DNA of 64,000 nt, taken from NCBI RefSeq assembly GCF_001399675.1, contig NZ_LJCO01000096.1:1-64000 (forward strand), written 5' to 3'. This DNA comes from Paenalicyclobacillus ferrooxydans. Lineage in GTDB: Bacteria; Bacillota; Bacilli; Alicyclobacillales; Alicyclobacillaceae. This document shows positions 44,293-54,062 of the stretch, in pieces; positions within the stretch are counted from its first letter, which is position 1; every line of letters starts with the position of its first letter. Made by a program: the position numbers and the translations under genes. Under the pieces are notes generated by a model, which had not been told where the DNA came from, did no database searches, and was given only the letters and a program-made list of their open reading frames with translations.

Positions 44293-46551
44293 TCAATCCC
44301 TCTCATATGCCACAATGTGCAGGTCCACAAATTCTGCGTGGTCGAGTACATAGTCGAGCGGATTGGATTTCAAGCGGGAAATCAGCCCTTTCGGCGCCAA
44401 TGGTTGACCTGCTACCAGTTGCGACACTTCAAGTTCCATCGCAGTTTCTACAATGGTGGCACCTACGTTGTGGTTCACCGCCGGTTTGTTCAGAAAATGG
44501 GCATCAAACTGTTCGCTGAGGCGTTGAACCTTAATCAAGTCGCGTTCGTCCTGTTGAGACATCCCTTCGTCGAGCGACACCACAAGGACCCAGAGTTCGG
44601 CATCCAGTCGGTCTGCAAGCCTCCAGCCACGCCGAATGAGTTTCTCGGAATGCGGGCGGTGATTCACGCAAACGAGAATTCGTTCTGAGCGAACACTGTT
44701 CAGACGGTCGGACTTTCTCGCTTTGTCGATCCGCTGATCCACATCATCTGCCACCTCGAGCAGAGCCAACTCCCGAAGGGCTGCAAGGTGTGCGGTTTGA
44801 AAGAAGTTATCCAGTGCGCGCTCAACCTTATCCTTCGTGTAGATTCGGCCTTCCACCAGGCGTTGTTGCAGTGTCTCCGGGGTCACGTCAATCAACTTAA
44901 TCTCTCTCGCCAGTTTCATGAACCAGTCTGGCACGCGCTCTCGAACCTTAACGCCAGTGATGTGCTCCACTTTATCGTGCAAGCTCTCTAGGTGCTGTAC
45001 ATTGACAGCTGTTACAACGTTGATGCCATGCTCAAGGATATATTGAATATCTTGATAGCGTTTTTCGCGTACGCAGCCTGGGACGTTTGTATGTGCAAGT
45101 TCATCGATGAGCACAATCGACGGCTTTCGCCTTACAATCGCATCGACATCCATTTCCTCGTACGTACGCCCTTCGAGCAGCAACTGTTTCTTTGGTACCG
45201 TCTCCAGATCGCCAATCTGGTCCGCAGTCTCCTGGCGCCCGTGGGTCTCAATCAGACCAATCACGACGTCCCACCCGCGCTTTCGCCAGTCGTGCGCATC
45301 CTGAAGCATCTTGTACGTTTTCCCGACACCTGGGGCTGCACCCACGTAAATGGTCAGTCTTCCCTTGAGCCGTTGGTGCAACCCCGTCTCACCAGACGAT
45401 CCGTTTGATTTCCACACCTTTACAGGGTGTCCTGGCGGATCACGCCATCCCACGATACGGAGGTCTGTGTACCGCAGGTTTCGAAGCAGATAGCGAATCG
45501 GGTTCTCACGCCACAGTTCCCATTTCCGGTCTGGGGCCGGTTGCCCAATGACAATTTGAGTCACATTGAGTCGCTGAGCAGCCTTGGCAATGATGTCCCC
45601 AATCTTTCGGTCATTGCGCGGTTCAACGACAAACTCCCCGTCGTACTCGTCGGCCAGTTCTTTCAGCTTGGTTAGGCTTGCTTTGTCTCGTTCCGAAAGT
45701 GAGTCCTCGACTGTGCTGCAGATGGAGAGGACGTATAGGTCTGCTTTCAACCGCATCGCCATACGATGTCCGCGCTGGATAAGTTTCGCGGCTCGGGGCA
45801 AATGGCTCACACAGACCATAATTACTTCCCTTGCACCCACAGGACCCGGAATTTTGCGGCGGGAGTAGGACCGTTCCAGGCGTTCGTCAACGTCCTCGGC
45901 CACCATCCGCAATGCCAGTTCTCTGAGTCCGGACAGGTTCGATTTACGAAAAAAGTTTTGCAGAGCTTGATCGACCCTGTCTGACGGATAGATACTCCCA
46001 TCCCGAAGGCGTTGTCTGAGTGTTTCCGGCGTGACATCAATGACAGAAACTTCATCCGCCCGCTTAATCAGCGACTCTGGGATCAGCTCCCGAACCGGAA
46101 TACCCGTAATTTCTTCCGCTTCCTCGTGAATGCCTCGAATGTGCTGTACATTCACAGTGGTTAACACGGAAATTCCTTGGTCAAGCAGGTATTCTACATC
46201 CATATAGCGCTTTGGAAACATCGAACCGGGGGCATTGCTATGCGCCAATTCATCGATCACGACAACGTCTGGGTCCCGTTCGATAATGGCTTCAATGTTT
46301 ACCTCTTCAAAGGTGCGCTTCTGAAACCGGATCTTTTTTCTCGGTAAAATCTCAAGTTCGCCAATTTGCGCAGCGGTTTCAGGTCTGTCCCGGACATCGA
46401 CATACCCGATAACAACGTCGACACCACGGGCTCTGAGTGAGCCCGCTTCGCGCAACATCGTATAGGTTTTCCCCACACCCGGAGCAGCACCGATAAATAT
46501 CTTGAGCTGGCCCGGTTCTGAACCAAATACCTCTCCAGTATTCGAAGCCAT
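44293..46551 (-). CDS. kdpD: KdpD-type sensor: tandem duplication of the KdpD/UspA N-terminal module, no kinase
   Basis: A 752-residue cytosolic protein made of two copies of the KdpD N-terminal region. Unit 1 (about 1-375) has Walker A GAAPGVGKT (21-29), DELAH (100-104) and a universal-stress-protein domain (about 243-370). Unit 2 (about 393-752) repeats this with Walker A at 404-412, DELAH at 483-487 and a second USP domain. Escherichia coli KdpD has one copy, followed by TM, GAF and kinase parts; those parts are encoded here by a separate gene on the other side of the operon. The start ATG follows AAGGTGG; a GTG 36 bases upstream lacks a ribosome site. It lies 134 bp after kdpC, same direction. 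Confidence 0.93.
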   Translation of the reverse strand: MASNTGEVFGSEPGQLKIFIGAAPGVGKTYTMLREAGSLRARGVDVVIGYVDVRDRPETAAQIGELEILPRKKIRFQKRTFEEVNIEAIIERDPDVVVIDELAHSNAPGSMFPKRYMDVEYLLDQGISVLTTVNVQHIRGIHEEAEEITGIPVRELIPESLIKRADEVSVIDVTPETLRQRLRDGSIYPSDRVDQALQNFFRKSNLSGLRELALRMVAEDVDERLERSYSRRKIPGPVGAREVIMVCVSHLPRAAKLIQRGHRMAMRLKADLYVLSICSTVEDSLSERDKASLTKLKELADEYDGEFVVEPRNDRKIGDIIAKAAQRLNVTQIVIGQPAPDRKWELWRENPIRYLLRNLRYTDLRIVGWRDPPGHPVKVWKSNGSSGETGLHQRLKGRLTIYVGAAPGVGKTYKMLQDAHDWRKRGWDVVIGLIETHGRQETADQIGDLETVPKKQLLLEGRTYEEMDVDAIVRRKPSIVLIDELAHTNVPGCVREKRYQDIQYILEHGINVVTAVNVQHLESLHDKVEHITGVKVRERVPDWFMKLAREIKLIDVTPETLQQRLVEGRIYTKDKVERALDNFFQTAHLAALRELALLEVADDVDQRIDKARKSDRLNSVRSERILVCVNHRPHSEKLIRRGWRLADRLDAELWVLVVSLDEGMSQQDERDLIKVQRLSEQFDAHFLNKPAVNHNVGATIVETAMELEVSQLVAGQPLAPKGLISRLKSNPLDYVLDHAEFVDLHIVAYERD

Positions 46552-46684
46552 GTATGCCACCTTGCCTCGAGGCTGACCCATTACCACGCTTGGTGTTCAT
46601 GGTCCTGAGGGTTGCCTGTGTGTCGTAAGAGCGGTTTGTTACGCCGAGCCGTGTGTCATGTTCTGAGCGGATGTTATTTTCCTG

Positions 46685-47254
46685 TTATTTACCAAGCCGT
46701 TTTTCAATCGCCAAGTTGAGTTGCATGACATTGACCATCGGATCGCCCCAAATGCCGAGGGCGCGTCCTTGTTTGTACTGGTTAATGAGACTCGTCAAAT
46801 CAGTCCTGCTGATCCCCGTCGCCTTTGCGATGCGGGGTACTTGAATCAGTGCATCCTGAACCGTGATATCTGGGTCGAGTCCTGAAGCCGAGGATTCAAC
46901 CATTGAGGTTGGAATGGAACCCACGGGCGTGCCCGGATTTTGTTGTTCCACTGTCTGCAGGTTCTTCTTCACCTCTGCCACGAGCGCCGGATTTGTCGGC
47001 CCAAGGTTCGATCCGCCAGAGCCGTTTGCAGCATAGTTTACAGCCGAAGGCCGCGGATGAAACAGGCCTGGGGCCGTAATACTTTGTGCAATCAGGAGCG
47101 AGCCTGCAGGGCGTCCTTGGAGCGAAACAATGCTTCCCTTTGCCTGAAACGGGAACAACAGATTGCCAATCCCCGTCACCACAAGCGGATAAATGATGCC
47201 AAGCAGGATAGCGAACGCAATCGTGAAGCGCAGTGAACGCCAGAAGTTCACCAT
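46685..47254 (-). CDS. kdpC: Potassium-transporting ATPase subunit KdpC
   Basis: A 189-residue subunit with one N-terminal span (about 10-34) and an extracytoplasmic domain that stabilises the KdpFABC pump and raises its ATP affinity. Landmarks are QAKGSIVSLQGRPAGSLLIAQ, FHPRPSAVNYAANGSGGSNLGPTN and the C-terminal ALGIWGDPMVNVMQLNLAI. Length is normal. Starts 11 bp after kdpB in the leftward kdp operon. Confidence 0.95.
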   Translation of the reverse strand: MVNFWRSLRFTIAFAILLGIIYPLVVTGIGNLLFPFQAKGSIVSLQGRPAGSLLIAQSITAPGLFHPRPSAVNYAANGSGGSNLGPTNPALVAEVKKNLQTVEQQNPGTPVGSIPTSMVESSASGLDPDITVQDALIQVPRIAKATGISRTDLTSLINQYKQGRALGIWGDPMVNVMQLNLAIEKRLGK

Positions 47255-47265
47255 TTCAATTCCCC

Positions 47266-49317
47266 CTATATGTTGGCCACACCAAAGATCGTGAGCAGCA
47301 GGTCAATGATTTTAATCCCGACAAATGGAGCGATCACGCCACCCATGCCGTAGATAAGCAGGTTTCTCACGAGCATGTTCGTCGCACTCATCGGTCGGTA
47401 CTTGACACCCCTCATGGCCAATGGAATCAACAGCGGAATGATGATGGCATTAAAGATGAGCGCCGATAATATAGCACTGTGCGGACTCGTCAAATGCATC
47501 ACATTCAGCACTTTTAAAGCGGGAATCGTCACCATGAAAATTGCGGGAATGATAGCGAAGTACTTCGCGACGTCATTGGCGATAGAAAATGTCGTGATAG
47601 CACCGCGCGTAATCAACAGCTGCTTGCCGATGGAGACAACTTCAATCAACTTTGTCGGATCCGAATCAAGATCGATCATGTTGCCGGCTTCCTTCGCCGC
47701 CGTCGTGCCCGTGTTCATGGCGAGCCCGACGTCTGCTTGCGCCAGTGCCGGTGCATCGTTCGTTCCGTCACCAGACATGGCGACCAGTTTGCCTTGATCC
47801 TGCTCTGTACGAATAAGACGCATCTTGTCTTCAGGCTTTGCCTCGGCAATGTAGTCGTCCACCCCGGCTTCTTTCGCGATGGTTGCGGCTGTCAAGGGAT
47901 TGTCACCCGTGCACATCACCGTCTTGATACCCATCTTGCGAAGCTCTTCAAACCGTTCACGCATCCCCGGTTTCACAATATCCTTCAGGTAGATAACCCC
48001 GAGAATCTCGCGGTCCTTGATCACGGCGAGGGGTGTTCCGCCAGCCTTCGCCACATATTCGGTCTTCTCGTCCAAGTCCTTTGGGATCGTTCCACCAAGC
48101 TCCGAGACATGTTTTTTAATGGCGTCCACGGCACCTTTACGGACTACCGTTCCGTCACCCAGGTCGAGGCCACTCATGCGGGTGTCGGCACTAAACTCCA
48201 CATTCTGTGCATCCGTGTATCGTTCACGTGCGAAGGAGACGCCTTTTTCTTTGCCGAGATCGACCACCGAACGACCCTCTGGTGTTTCATCAAAGAGAGA
48301 TGAAATGACCGCTGACTCAATCAAGTCCTTTTCCGTGTGGTCCCCTGCCGGCAAAAACTCACTGGCGAGTCGATTGCCGATGGTGATGGTTCCGGTTTTA
48401 TCGAGAATCAGTGTGTTCACGTCACCGGCAGCCTCGACCGCTTTCCCTGATTTAGCGATCACGTTGAATCGAATGACCCTGTCCATGCCTGCAATCCCGA
48501 TGGCGGACAAGAGAGCACCAATGGTGGTTGGAATCAAACACACCAAGAGTGCGATCAAGGTCGCAATATCAATCGTGTGGTGAACGTAGTGCGCCAGAGG
48601 CTCAAGCGTAACAACGACGATTAAAAAGATTAAGGTCAACCCTGCAAGCAGAACTGACAAGGCAAGTTCGTTCGGGGTTTTCTGGCGGCTCGCGCCCTCG
48701 ACCAGACTAATCATCTTATCAAGGAACGACTCCCCGGGGTCGACCGTGATGCGAATGATGAGCTCGTCAGACAACAGCTTCGTCCCGCCGGTCACGGAGC
48801 TGAAGTCTCCGCCCGCACCTCGGATGACCGGGGCGGACTCACCGGTAATGGCAGATTCATCCACACTGCCAAGTCCTTCAAGGACCTCACCGTCTGCAGG
48901 TATCATTTCCAGTGCTTCAACGCGGACAATGTCGCCTTTGTGAAGGGTAGACGCCGGAACCTCTTCGTACCCACCGTTGTCCATTCGGCGATTCGCCACC
49001 AGGTCCGTCTTGGTCTTCCGGAGAGACTCTGCTTGGGCTTTACCTCTGCCTTCAGCAACGGCCTCTGCGAAGTTGCCAAACAACACGGTCAACAACAAGA
49101 TGATGGTGACAATCAGGTTATAGATACGCTGCGTAGATGGGTAATGTCCACCAAACAGATTCGGTGCAAAAGTCAGTAACAATGTGATCACAAACCCGAT
49201 TTCAACCACAAACATAACCGGATTGCGGGCGAGGATAACAGGGTTCATCTTCACAAAAGAATCCCAGATTGCCCGCTTCATAATATCCCGTGACACAGAT
49301 TTCGTATTTCGAGCCAT
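47266..49317 (-). CDS. kdpB: Potassium-transporting P-type ATPase subunit KdpB
   Basis: A 683-residue P-type ATPase subunit that hydrolyses ATP to drive high-affinity potassium uptake through KdpA. The phosphorylated Asp is D306 in DKTGT, TGES (158-161) is the actuator loop whose Ser is subject to inhibitory phosphorylation in Escherichia coli, and [12 protein letters not shown] is the hinge motif. Seven spans are visible. The start is ATG eight bases after AAGGAG; TTG two codons earlier sits too close to that site. Follows kdpA by about 77 bp. Confidence 0.96.
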   Translation of the reverse strand: MARNTKSVSRDIMKRAIWDSFVKMNPVILARNPVMFVVEIGFVITLLLTFAPNLFGGHYPSTQRIYNLIVTIILLLTVLFGNFAEAVAEGRGKAQAESLRKTKTDLVANRRMDNGGYEEVPASTLHKGDIVRVEALEMIPADGEVLEGLGSVDESAITGESAPVIRGAGGDFSSVTGGTKLLSDELIIRITVDPGESFLDKMISLVEGASRQKTPNELALSVLLAGLTLIFLIVVVTLEPLAHYVHHTIDIATLIALLVCLIPTTIGALLSAIGIAGMDRVIRFNVIAKSGKAVEAAGDVNTLILDKTGTITIGNRLASEFLPAGDHTEKDLIESAVISSLFDETPEGRSVVDLGKEKGVSFARERYTDAQNVEFSADTRMSGLDLGDGTVVRKGAVDAIKKHVSELGGTIPKDLDEKTEYVAKAGGTPLAVIKDREILGVIYLKDIVKPGMRERFEELRKMGIKTVMCTGDNPLTAATIAKEAGVDDYIAEAKPEDKMRLIRTEQDQGKLVAMSGDGTNDAPALAQADVGLAMNTGTTAAKEAGNMIDLDSDPTKLIEVVSIGKQLLITRGAITTFSIANDVAKYFAIIPAIFMVTIPALKVLNVMHLTSPHSAILSALIFNAIIIPLLIPLAMRGVKYRPMSATNMLVRNLLIYGMGGVIAPFVGIKIIDLLLTIFGVANI

Positions 49318-49394
49318 CTTCAAATCTCCTTCTCAGCGCAGGTCGTCTCACCGACGGAAGCATCTCTGACATTTTGTCTAACCGACAACGCCTG

Positions 49395-51098
49395 TCAGTG
49401 CACGATTCCGGCCCACATCTGCAGTTGTTCTCCAATCGGTCCGATAGCGAGGGCAGGGAAGAACGTCAGCGCCCCGACAATGACAAAGACCGCGACAAAA
49501 ACCCCGCCAAACGCAAACGTGTCTGTCCGCAGTGTTCCGGCGCTGGGCGGAATAATGGCCTTTTTCGAAAGTGATCCGGCAATCGCAAACATGGCAATCA
49601 GTGATACGTACCGTCCGAGCAACATCACCAGTCCGAGCGAGATATTGTAAAAGACAGTGTTCCCGTTCAAACCCGCAAACGCGGACCCATTGTTGGCTGC
49701 TCCCGATGTGTACGCATACAACACCTCGGAGAGACCGTGCAGTCCGGGGTTCAAGATGGATGACGTTCCCGCCTTCGTCACGAGCGCTATGGCAGTGGGA
49801 ACGAGGATGATGAACGGGTGCACCAGCATTGCAATGGTGGCGAGCTTAATCTCGCGGGCTTCAATTTTCTTGCCGAAAATCTCAGGCGTACGTCCAACCA
49901 TCAGCCCTGACAGAAAGACCGTGATCATCAGGAACATGAGGATGTTGAGCAAGCCTACGCCTTTACCCCCAAACACCAGGTTAAACATCATAAACAAGAG
50001 CGGAATAAAGCCGCCCATCGGCATAAAGCTGTCGTGCATCGAGTTCACAGCGCCCGTCGTAAACGCGGTTGTGATGGCCGCAAATGCACTCGACATGGCA
50101 GGACCAAAACGGACCTCTTTCCCTTCCATGTTCGGGCCGTGAATGCCCAGCGTGTGCTGCAGAATCGGGTTCCCTGCCGTCTCACTCGCGTAGATGACGA
50201 ATGCCCCGATGACTAAGACAGCCGTGAGAAACACGTACAGAACAACCGCTTGCTTGCGATTTCCAATGAACTTTCCAAACGTCCAGACAAGACCGCACGA
50301 GATAATACCCATCGCGATCATTTCAAGGACAGTGGTCCAGGCACTCGGGTCTTCAAACGGATGGGCCGAGTTCGCGTTAAAGTATCCACCGCCGTTTGTT
50401 CCGAGCTGCTTAATGGCTTCAAGTGAAGCAACAGGTCCGCGCGAAATAATCTGCGTCCCGCCTTGCAAGGTGTGTACGGTCTGTGCACCCAAAAGTGTCT
50501 CTGGAACACCGAGACCTACGAGAACCAAGGCAAATACAACAGCGAGTGGAATCAAGACTCGCGTGTGAATCTTAATAAAATCCACCCAAAAGTTTCCGAT
50601 AGACTCCGAACGGTTCACGGTGACACTGCGAAGAAAAGCAATCGCTGCAACAAAACCCGTCGCTCCAGACGTAAACTGCAAGTACGTAATGGCGGTCATC
50701 TGTGATAAATAAGACAGCGACTGTTCGCCCGCATAGTTCTGCCAGTTCGTATTCGTGATAAAACTGGCTGCCGTGTTAAACGCCAGATCCCACGGCATCG
50801 CTTTAATGCCATCCGGATTGAGCGGTAAAACGTGCTGCAAGCGAAACAGGAGGTAGGCGAGAATCATCATCATAAAGTTCACTAACATTAGGGCCCGCAA
50901 ATATGCCTTCCAATCCATCTGAACCGACGGGTCGACGCCGACAACCCGGTACAAGAACCCTTCTATCGGCCTGAACATACCGTCAAACTTGCCTTTTTGA
51001 CCGCTGAAGACTCGGTACAGGTATCCACCAAGTGGGATCCCAATCAACAAAATCAACGCAATGACGGCCAAAATGCCGATTGACCCAGCAAACGTCAT
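49395..51098 (-). CDS. kdpA: Potassium-transporting ATPase subunit KdpA
   Basis: A 567-residue channel-like subunit with ten or so spans and four selectivity-filter-like loops, for example TNGGGYFNANSAHP and SAAANNGSAFAGL. Length and sequence are standard for KdpA. It forms the potassium pathway of the KdpFABC complex. The ATG follows GAGGAGTGAG and comes 117 bp after kdpF in the same direction. Two 12-bp copies of AGTGTTGGCG(C/G)A lie in that gap. Confidence 0.96.
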   Translation of the reverse strand: MTFAGSIGILAVIALILLIGIPLGGYLYRVFSGQKGKFDGMFRPIEGFLYRVVGVDPSVQMDWKAYLRALMLVNFMMMILAYLLFRLQHVLPLNPDGIKAMPWDLAFNTAASFITNTNWQNYAGEQSLSYLSQMTAITYLQFTSGATGFVAAIAFLRSVTVNRSESIGNFWVDFIKIHTRVLIPLAVVFALVLVGLGVPETLLGAQTVHTLQGGTQIISRGPVASLEAIKQLGTNGGGYFNANSAHPFEDPSAWTTVLEMIAMGIISCGLVWTFGKFIGNRKQAVVLYVFLTAVLVIGAFVIYASETAGNPILQHTLGIHGPNMEGKEVRFGPAMSSAFAAITTAFTTGAVNSMHDSFMPMGGFIPLLFMMFNLVFGGKGVGLLNILMFLMITVFLSGLMVGRTPEIFGKKIEAREIKLATIAMLVHPFIILVPTAIALVTKAGTSSILNPGLHGLSEVLYAYTSGAANNGSAFAGLNGNTVFYNISLGLVMLLGRYVSLIAMFAIAGSLSKKAIIPPSAGTLRTDTFAFGGVFVAVFVIVGALTFFPALAIGPIGEQLQMWAGIVH

Positions 51099-51215
51099 CT
51101 CATCTCACTCCTCAAAATCCACAACTACTGCACATTGAAGTGTTGGCGGAAGTGTTGGCGCATCTTTCTCTTCAAGGCGCAGCACCTGTCAACTGACCTA
51201 GCTGTTTTACGTGTC

Positions 51216-51296
51216 CTAAAACTTCTCAGGATTGAAAATGACATAGGTCAGGTACACCATTAAGACCACAGAAATAACAAGCAGCACCCACACCAT
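51216..51296 (-). CDS. kdpF: KdpF, small subunit of the potassium pump
   Basis: A 26-residue single-span peptide (hydrophobic VWVLLVISVVLMVYLTYV, then NPEKF at the end) that fits KdpF, the stabilising subunit at the KdpA-KdpB interface. The ribosome site GGGGGGA lies five bases upstream of the ATG. It is too short for most automatic gene callers but sits where kdpF is expected, directly before kdpA. Confidence 0.88.
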   Translation of the reverse strand: MVWVLLVISVVLMVYLTYVIFNPEKF

Positions 51297-51305
51297 GTAT
51301 CCCCC

Positions 51306-51389
51306 CTACGCCTTGTCAAAAACCCGGAACAACACAAACAGCAGGCCAAATACGGCTAAGTACAACAAAAGTGATATGATATCTCCCAT
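51306..51389 (-). CDS. Kdp-associated small single-span protein, 27 residues
   Basis: Short frame from ATG to TAG encoding a hydrophobic helix with an Asp near the N-terminus (MGDIIS) and a charged end (FRVFDKA). It starts the leftward kdp transcript and stops nine bases before the kdpF start. Similar tiny hydrophobic frames ending in a Phe/Cys/Asp motif precede kdpF in other bacteria and are often unannotated (my recollection, not checked). GGGGTGTGGAG lies just upstream of the ATG, so the ribosome site is somewhat close. Confidence 0.55.
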   Translation of the reverse strand: MGDIISLLLYLAVFGLLFVLFRVFDKA

Positions 51390-51524
51390 CTCCACACCCC
51401 GCTCTATACGTTGCCCATTTGTAAGGCAGTAAAATCACAAACAATCTCGAACACATGGATTCTCTAATACAGTCATGATTGTAGGATCGTTCTGGGTAAA
51501 GATAGTGTATAAATGCTGAGTCAT

Positions 51525-51546
51525 GGTGTAAAAAAAGTGTAAAAAT
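51525..51546 (-). promoter_or_regulatory. Candidate KdpE operator between the divergent kdp genes
   Basis: Read leftward, this is ATTTTTACACTTTTTTTACA followed by CC. It closely resembles the T-rich KdpE site of the Escherichia coli kdp promoter. A candidate leftward -10 box (TACAAT, at 51478-51483) lies about 50 bp downstream, giving a site near position -63, similar to the known placement in Escherichia coli. It lies between kdpFABC (left) and the kinase/regulator genes (right), so it could control both. Confidence 0.65.
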
Positions 51547-51597
51547 GAGGGCATTTTCACCATTACCGGTTTATAACTAGAGGTAGTCCTCCGATGA

Positions 51598-53259
51598 ATG
51601 GGGTTGTCCTGCTTGAAAAAAACATCTTCGTCCCGACCAAAGTGGCGGGTTCTTACCTCCTACGTCGTACCATGGTCATCATCTGAACAGCTCCTGGATG
51701 AACCAAGGGTTGGTCGTGCGAAAGTGATTCCTTATCTGTCCGTAACCCTGATGGTTGCCATTTTAACCCTCATGTTTTGGAAGATCGGCTACGCGTTTAC
51801 GCTCGTTAACCTGGCGCTGTTGTACCTTCTGCCGGTCCTCGTAAGTGCTGTTCGATGGGGACTTGGCTCTGCCTTTTATGCAGCTGGCATCGGGGTTGTT
51901 GCCTTCGATTTCTTTTTTGTACCGCCGATTCACACGTTTACCGTATCCGATATCCGCTATTTTGTTTCATTCGCCGTCTACCTGGCTGTGGCTGCATTCA
52001 CAGCCAGTTTGGCCGCCGAGCTTCGGAAACGTGTCCGCGACTCTCGCGAACGTGAAAGCGTCACGTCTGCTTTATTCGCCCTGAGCAATCAAGTTGCTGC
52101 AGCGCGGGACTTAGACACGGTACTCGGAGAGATTGTCGGTCATGCGTCGCGCACGTTCGGACTTGCCACAGTCATCATGTTGCCTGACGCATCTGGACAG
52201 CTGACAGCACGTGCGCAAATGGGACTGACGACTGTAAACGGATTTACCGTAGTTGAGCCGAGAGTTGTCAGTTGGGTGTTTGAGCACGGGAAAATGGCCG
52301 GTTACGGGACAAATACCCATCGCAACACATCTATCCTGTACGTCCCCCTGAAAACCGAATCCACGGTACACGGGGTGATGTGTATCGGCACTCAACGACC
52401 ACTCGGAAAGGACAATCCGCACTGGCACATTCGCGTGGTACAAGCACTTGCCGGCCTCGCAGCCGTATCCATCGCGCGCGTTCGTTACGAGGAAAAGGCC
52501 CAGATTGCTCATCTGACTGCCGAGTCTGAGCGGCTGCGTACTTCCCTGCTCGACTCGATTTCACACGAACTGCGGACCCCGTTGGCAACCATCATTGGTG
52601 CTGTGACCGGACTCATTGACGGAGAAAATTTCCTTTCTAACGCCGACAGGCAAGAACTGCTTGTCACCGTTCGTGAAGGCGCCATGCGCATGAATCGACT
52701 CATCACCAATCTCCTTGGCATGGTCCGACTTGAAAGCGGTATGCTTCAATTGAACAAAAAATGGTGTGACGTGGCGGACATTGTCGGTGTCGCCCTGCGA
52801 CAAGTCAAAGAGTCGCTGCAAAACCGCAAGGTTGAAGTCAATCTGCAAAGCTCCCTGCCCCCGGCGGCCGTTGACGAAGTATTGATTGAACAGGTGCTTG
52901 TGAATCTCATGAGCAACGCTGCAAAGTACTCAGCAGATGGAACCACCATCGAACTTGACGTCATGGAGTACGATGGGGTTCTTACCATCCGCATCCGAGA
53001 CTATGGCATTGGTATCGAAGCTGACGACGCTGAAAAAATCTTCGAAAAGTTTTACCGCACAGACACCGGAAAAAACGTGCCAGGTACAGGTCTTGGCCTG
53101 GCTATCTGCAAAGGAATCATTCAGGCACACGGCGGGGAAATCTTTGCGAGGCCGGGTGAAAAAGCAGGAACGGTGATAACCATCAGACTGCCAGTTGGTG
53201 ATGCACCTGAACCAATATTAGAGACGGCAGAAGAGTTCAGCCACGAATTGATTGACTAA
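51598..53259 (+). CDS. kdpD: KdpD-type histidine kinase lacking the KdpD/USP sensor module
   Basis: A 553-residue kinase corresponding to the C-terminal half of KdpD. A DUF4118 region with four spans covers about 45-140, followed by the Arg/Lys-rich juxtamembrane stretch AAELRKRVRDSRERE, a GAF domain (about 165-295), HisKA with H323 in ISHELRTPLA, and HATPase (NLMSNAAKYS, RDYGIGIE, GTGLGLAICKG). The N-terminal Walker/USP part of normal KdpD is absent and instead occurs, duplicated, in the separate protein at the other end of the operon. Paired with kdpE 116 bp downstream. The start ATG is four bases after another ATG in a different frame and is the one in frame. Confidence 0.92.
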   Translation: MGLSCLKKTSSSRPKWRVLTSYVVPWSSSEQLLDEPRVGRAKVIPYLSVTLMVAILTLMFWKIGYAFTLVNLALLYLLPVLVSAVRWGLGSAFYAAGIGVVAFDFFFVPPIHTFTVSDIRYFVSFAVYLAVAAFTASLAAELRKRVRDSRERESVTSALFALSNQVAAARDLDTVLGEIVGHASRTFGLATVIMLPDASGQLTARAQMGLTTVNGFTVVEPRVVSWVFEHGKMAGYGTNTHRNTSILYVPLKTESTVHGVMCIGTQRPLGKDNPHWHIRVVQALAGLAAVSIARVRYEEKAQIAHLTAESERLRTSLLDSISHELRTPLATIIGAVTGLIDGENFLSNADRQELLVTVREGAMRMNRLITNLLGMVRLESGMLQLNKKWCDVADIVGVALRQVKESLQNRKVEVNLQSSLPPAAVDEVLIEQVLVNLMSNAAKYSADGTTIELDVMEYDGVLTIRIRDYGIGIEADDAEKIFEKFYRTDTGKNVPGTGLGLAICKGIIQAHGGEIFARPGEKAGTVITIRLPVGDAPEPILETAEEFSHELID

Positions 53260-53375
53260 CAGAGGATTACCGTCTGTCCTAATAAACTGCCCTAATTAGG
53301 GTGAAATGCATGGGAAGCGGGCCTGGTGAACATGGCCTGAAGCGTGTACCTGAGGCGTATAAGGGGGCCGTCCTA

Positions 53376-54062
53376 ATGGGAGCAAAGGTTCTAATTATTG
53401 ATGACGAAGTCCAGATTCGAAAACTCCTTCGTGTCACTCTCGAAGCACACGGGTATTCCACCATGGAGGCATCCACGGGAAGAGAAGGGGTTCTCAAAAC
53501 CAGTATGGATATCCCCGACTTACTCATCCTCGATCTCGGGCTCCCTGATATGGATGGACGCGATGTTTTACGGCAAATTCGCGAGTGGGCGACAATGCCG
53601 ATTATTGTTCTGACAGTCCGCGATGATGAAGCAGGGAAAGTTTATGCGCTTGATAACGGCGCTGATGATTACATGACGAAGCCCTTTGGAATGAGTGAAC
53701 TGATGGCGAGGATTCGAGTCGCCCTCCGCCATATCGCTCAGCAACCGGACGAACCCATTATTCAAGTTGGACCTCTGCAAATTGATCTTTCGCGGCGCGT
53801 CGTTGAAAAGAACGGCGAACCCATTAAACTGACACCCATCGAATATGACCTGTTAAAAGCCTTGGCCATCAATGCAAACCGTGTCATGACGCACCGGCAA
53901 TTGTTAAAGCAAGTATGGGGCGAACAAGGCACAGAAACCGCAGGTCATTACCTGCGCGTATATGTGGGCCACTTGAGAAAGAAAATCGAGGACAACGCAG
54001 CGCAGCCGAACCTTTTGCTCACGGAACCCGGGGTCGGGTACCGCCTCGTGGACCCGAATTAA
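53376..54062 (+). CDS. kdpE: KdpE response regulator (OmpR/PhoB type)
   Basis: A 228-residue transcription factor. The receiver domain (1-120) has phosphoacceptor D53 in ILDLGLPDMDG, acidic pair DD in LIIDDE, and K in MTKPF. The winged-helix DNA-binding domain (about 130-226) ends in the usual LLTEPGVGYRL. It should activate kdpFABC through the T-rich site upstream. The frame is open 25 residues earlier, but ATG at 53376 follows AAGGGGG and gives the standard length (225-230). Confidence 0.93.
   Translation: MGAKVLIIDDEVQIRKLLRVTLEAHGYSTMEASTGREGVLKTSMDIPDLLILDLGLPDMDGRDVLRQIREWATMPIIVLTVRDDEAGKVYALDNGADDYMTKPFGMSELMARIRVALRHIAQQPDEPIIQVGPLQIDLSRRVVEKNGEPIKLTPIEYDLLKALAINANRVMTHRQLLKQVWGEQGTETAGHYLRVYVGHLRKKIEDNAAQPNLLLTEPGVGYRLVDPN

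Noticed and set aside
51390-51597. c-di-AMP (ydaO-type) or K+ riboswitch in the kdp leader
   Set aside because: The sequence shows no recognisable conserved core of those riboswitches; the T-rich KdpE-like box explains regulation more simply.
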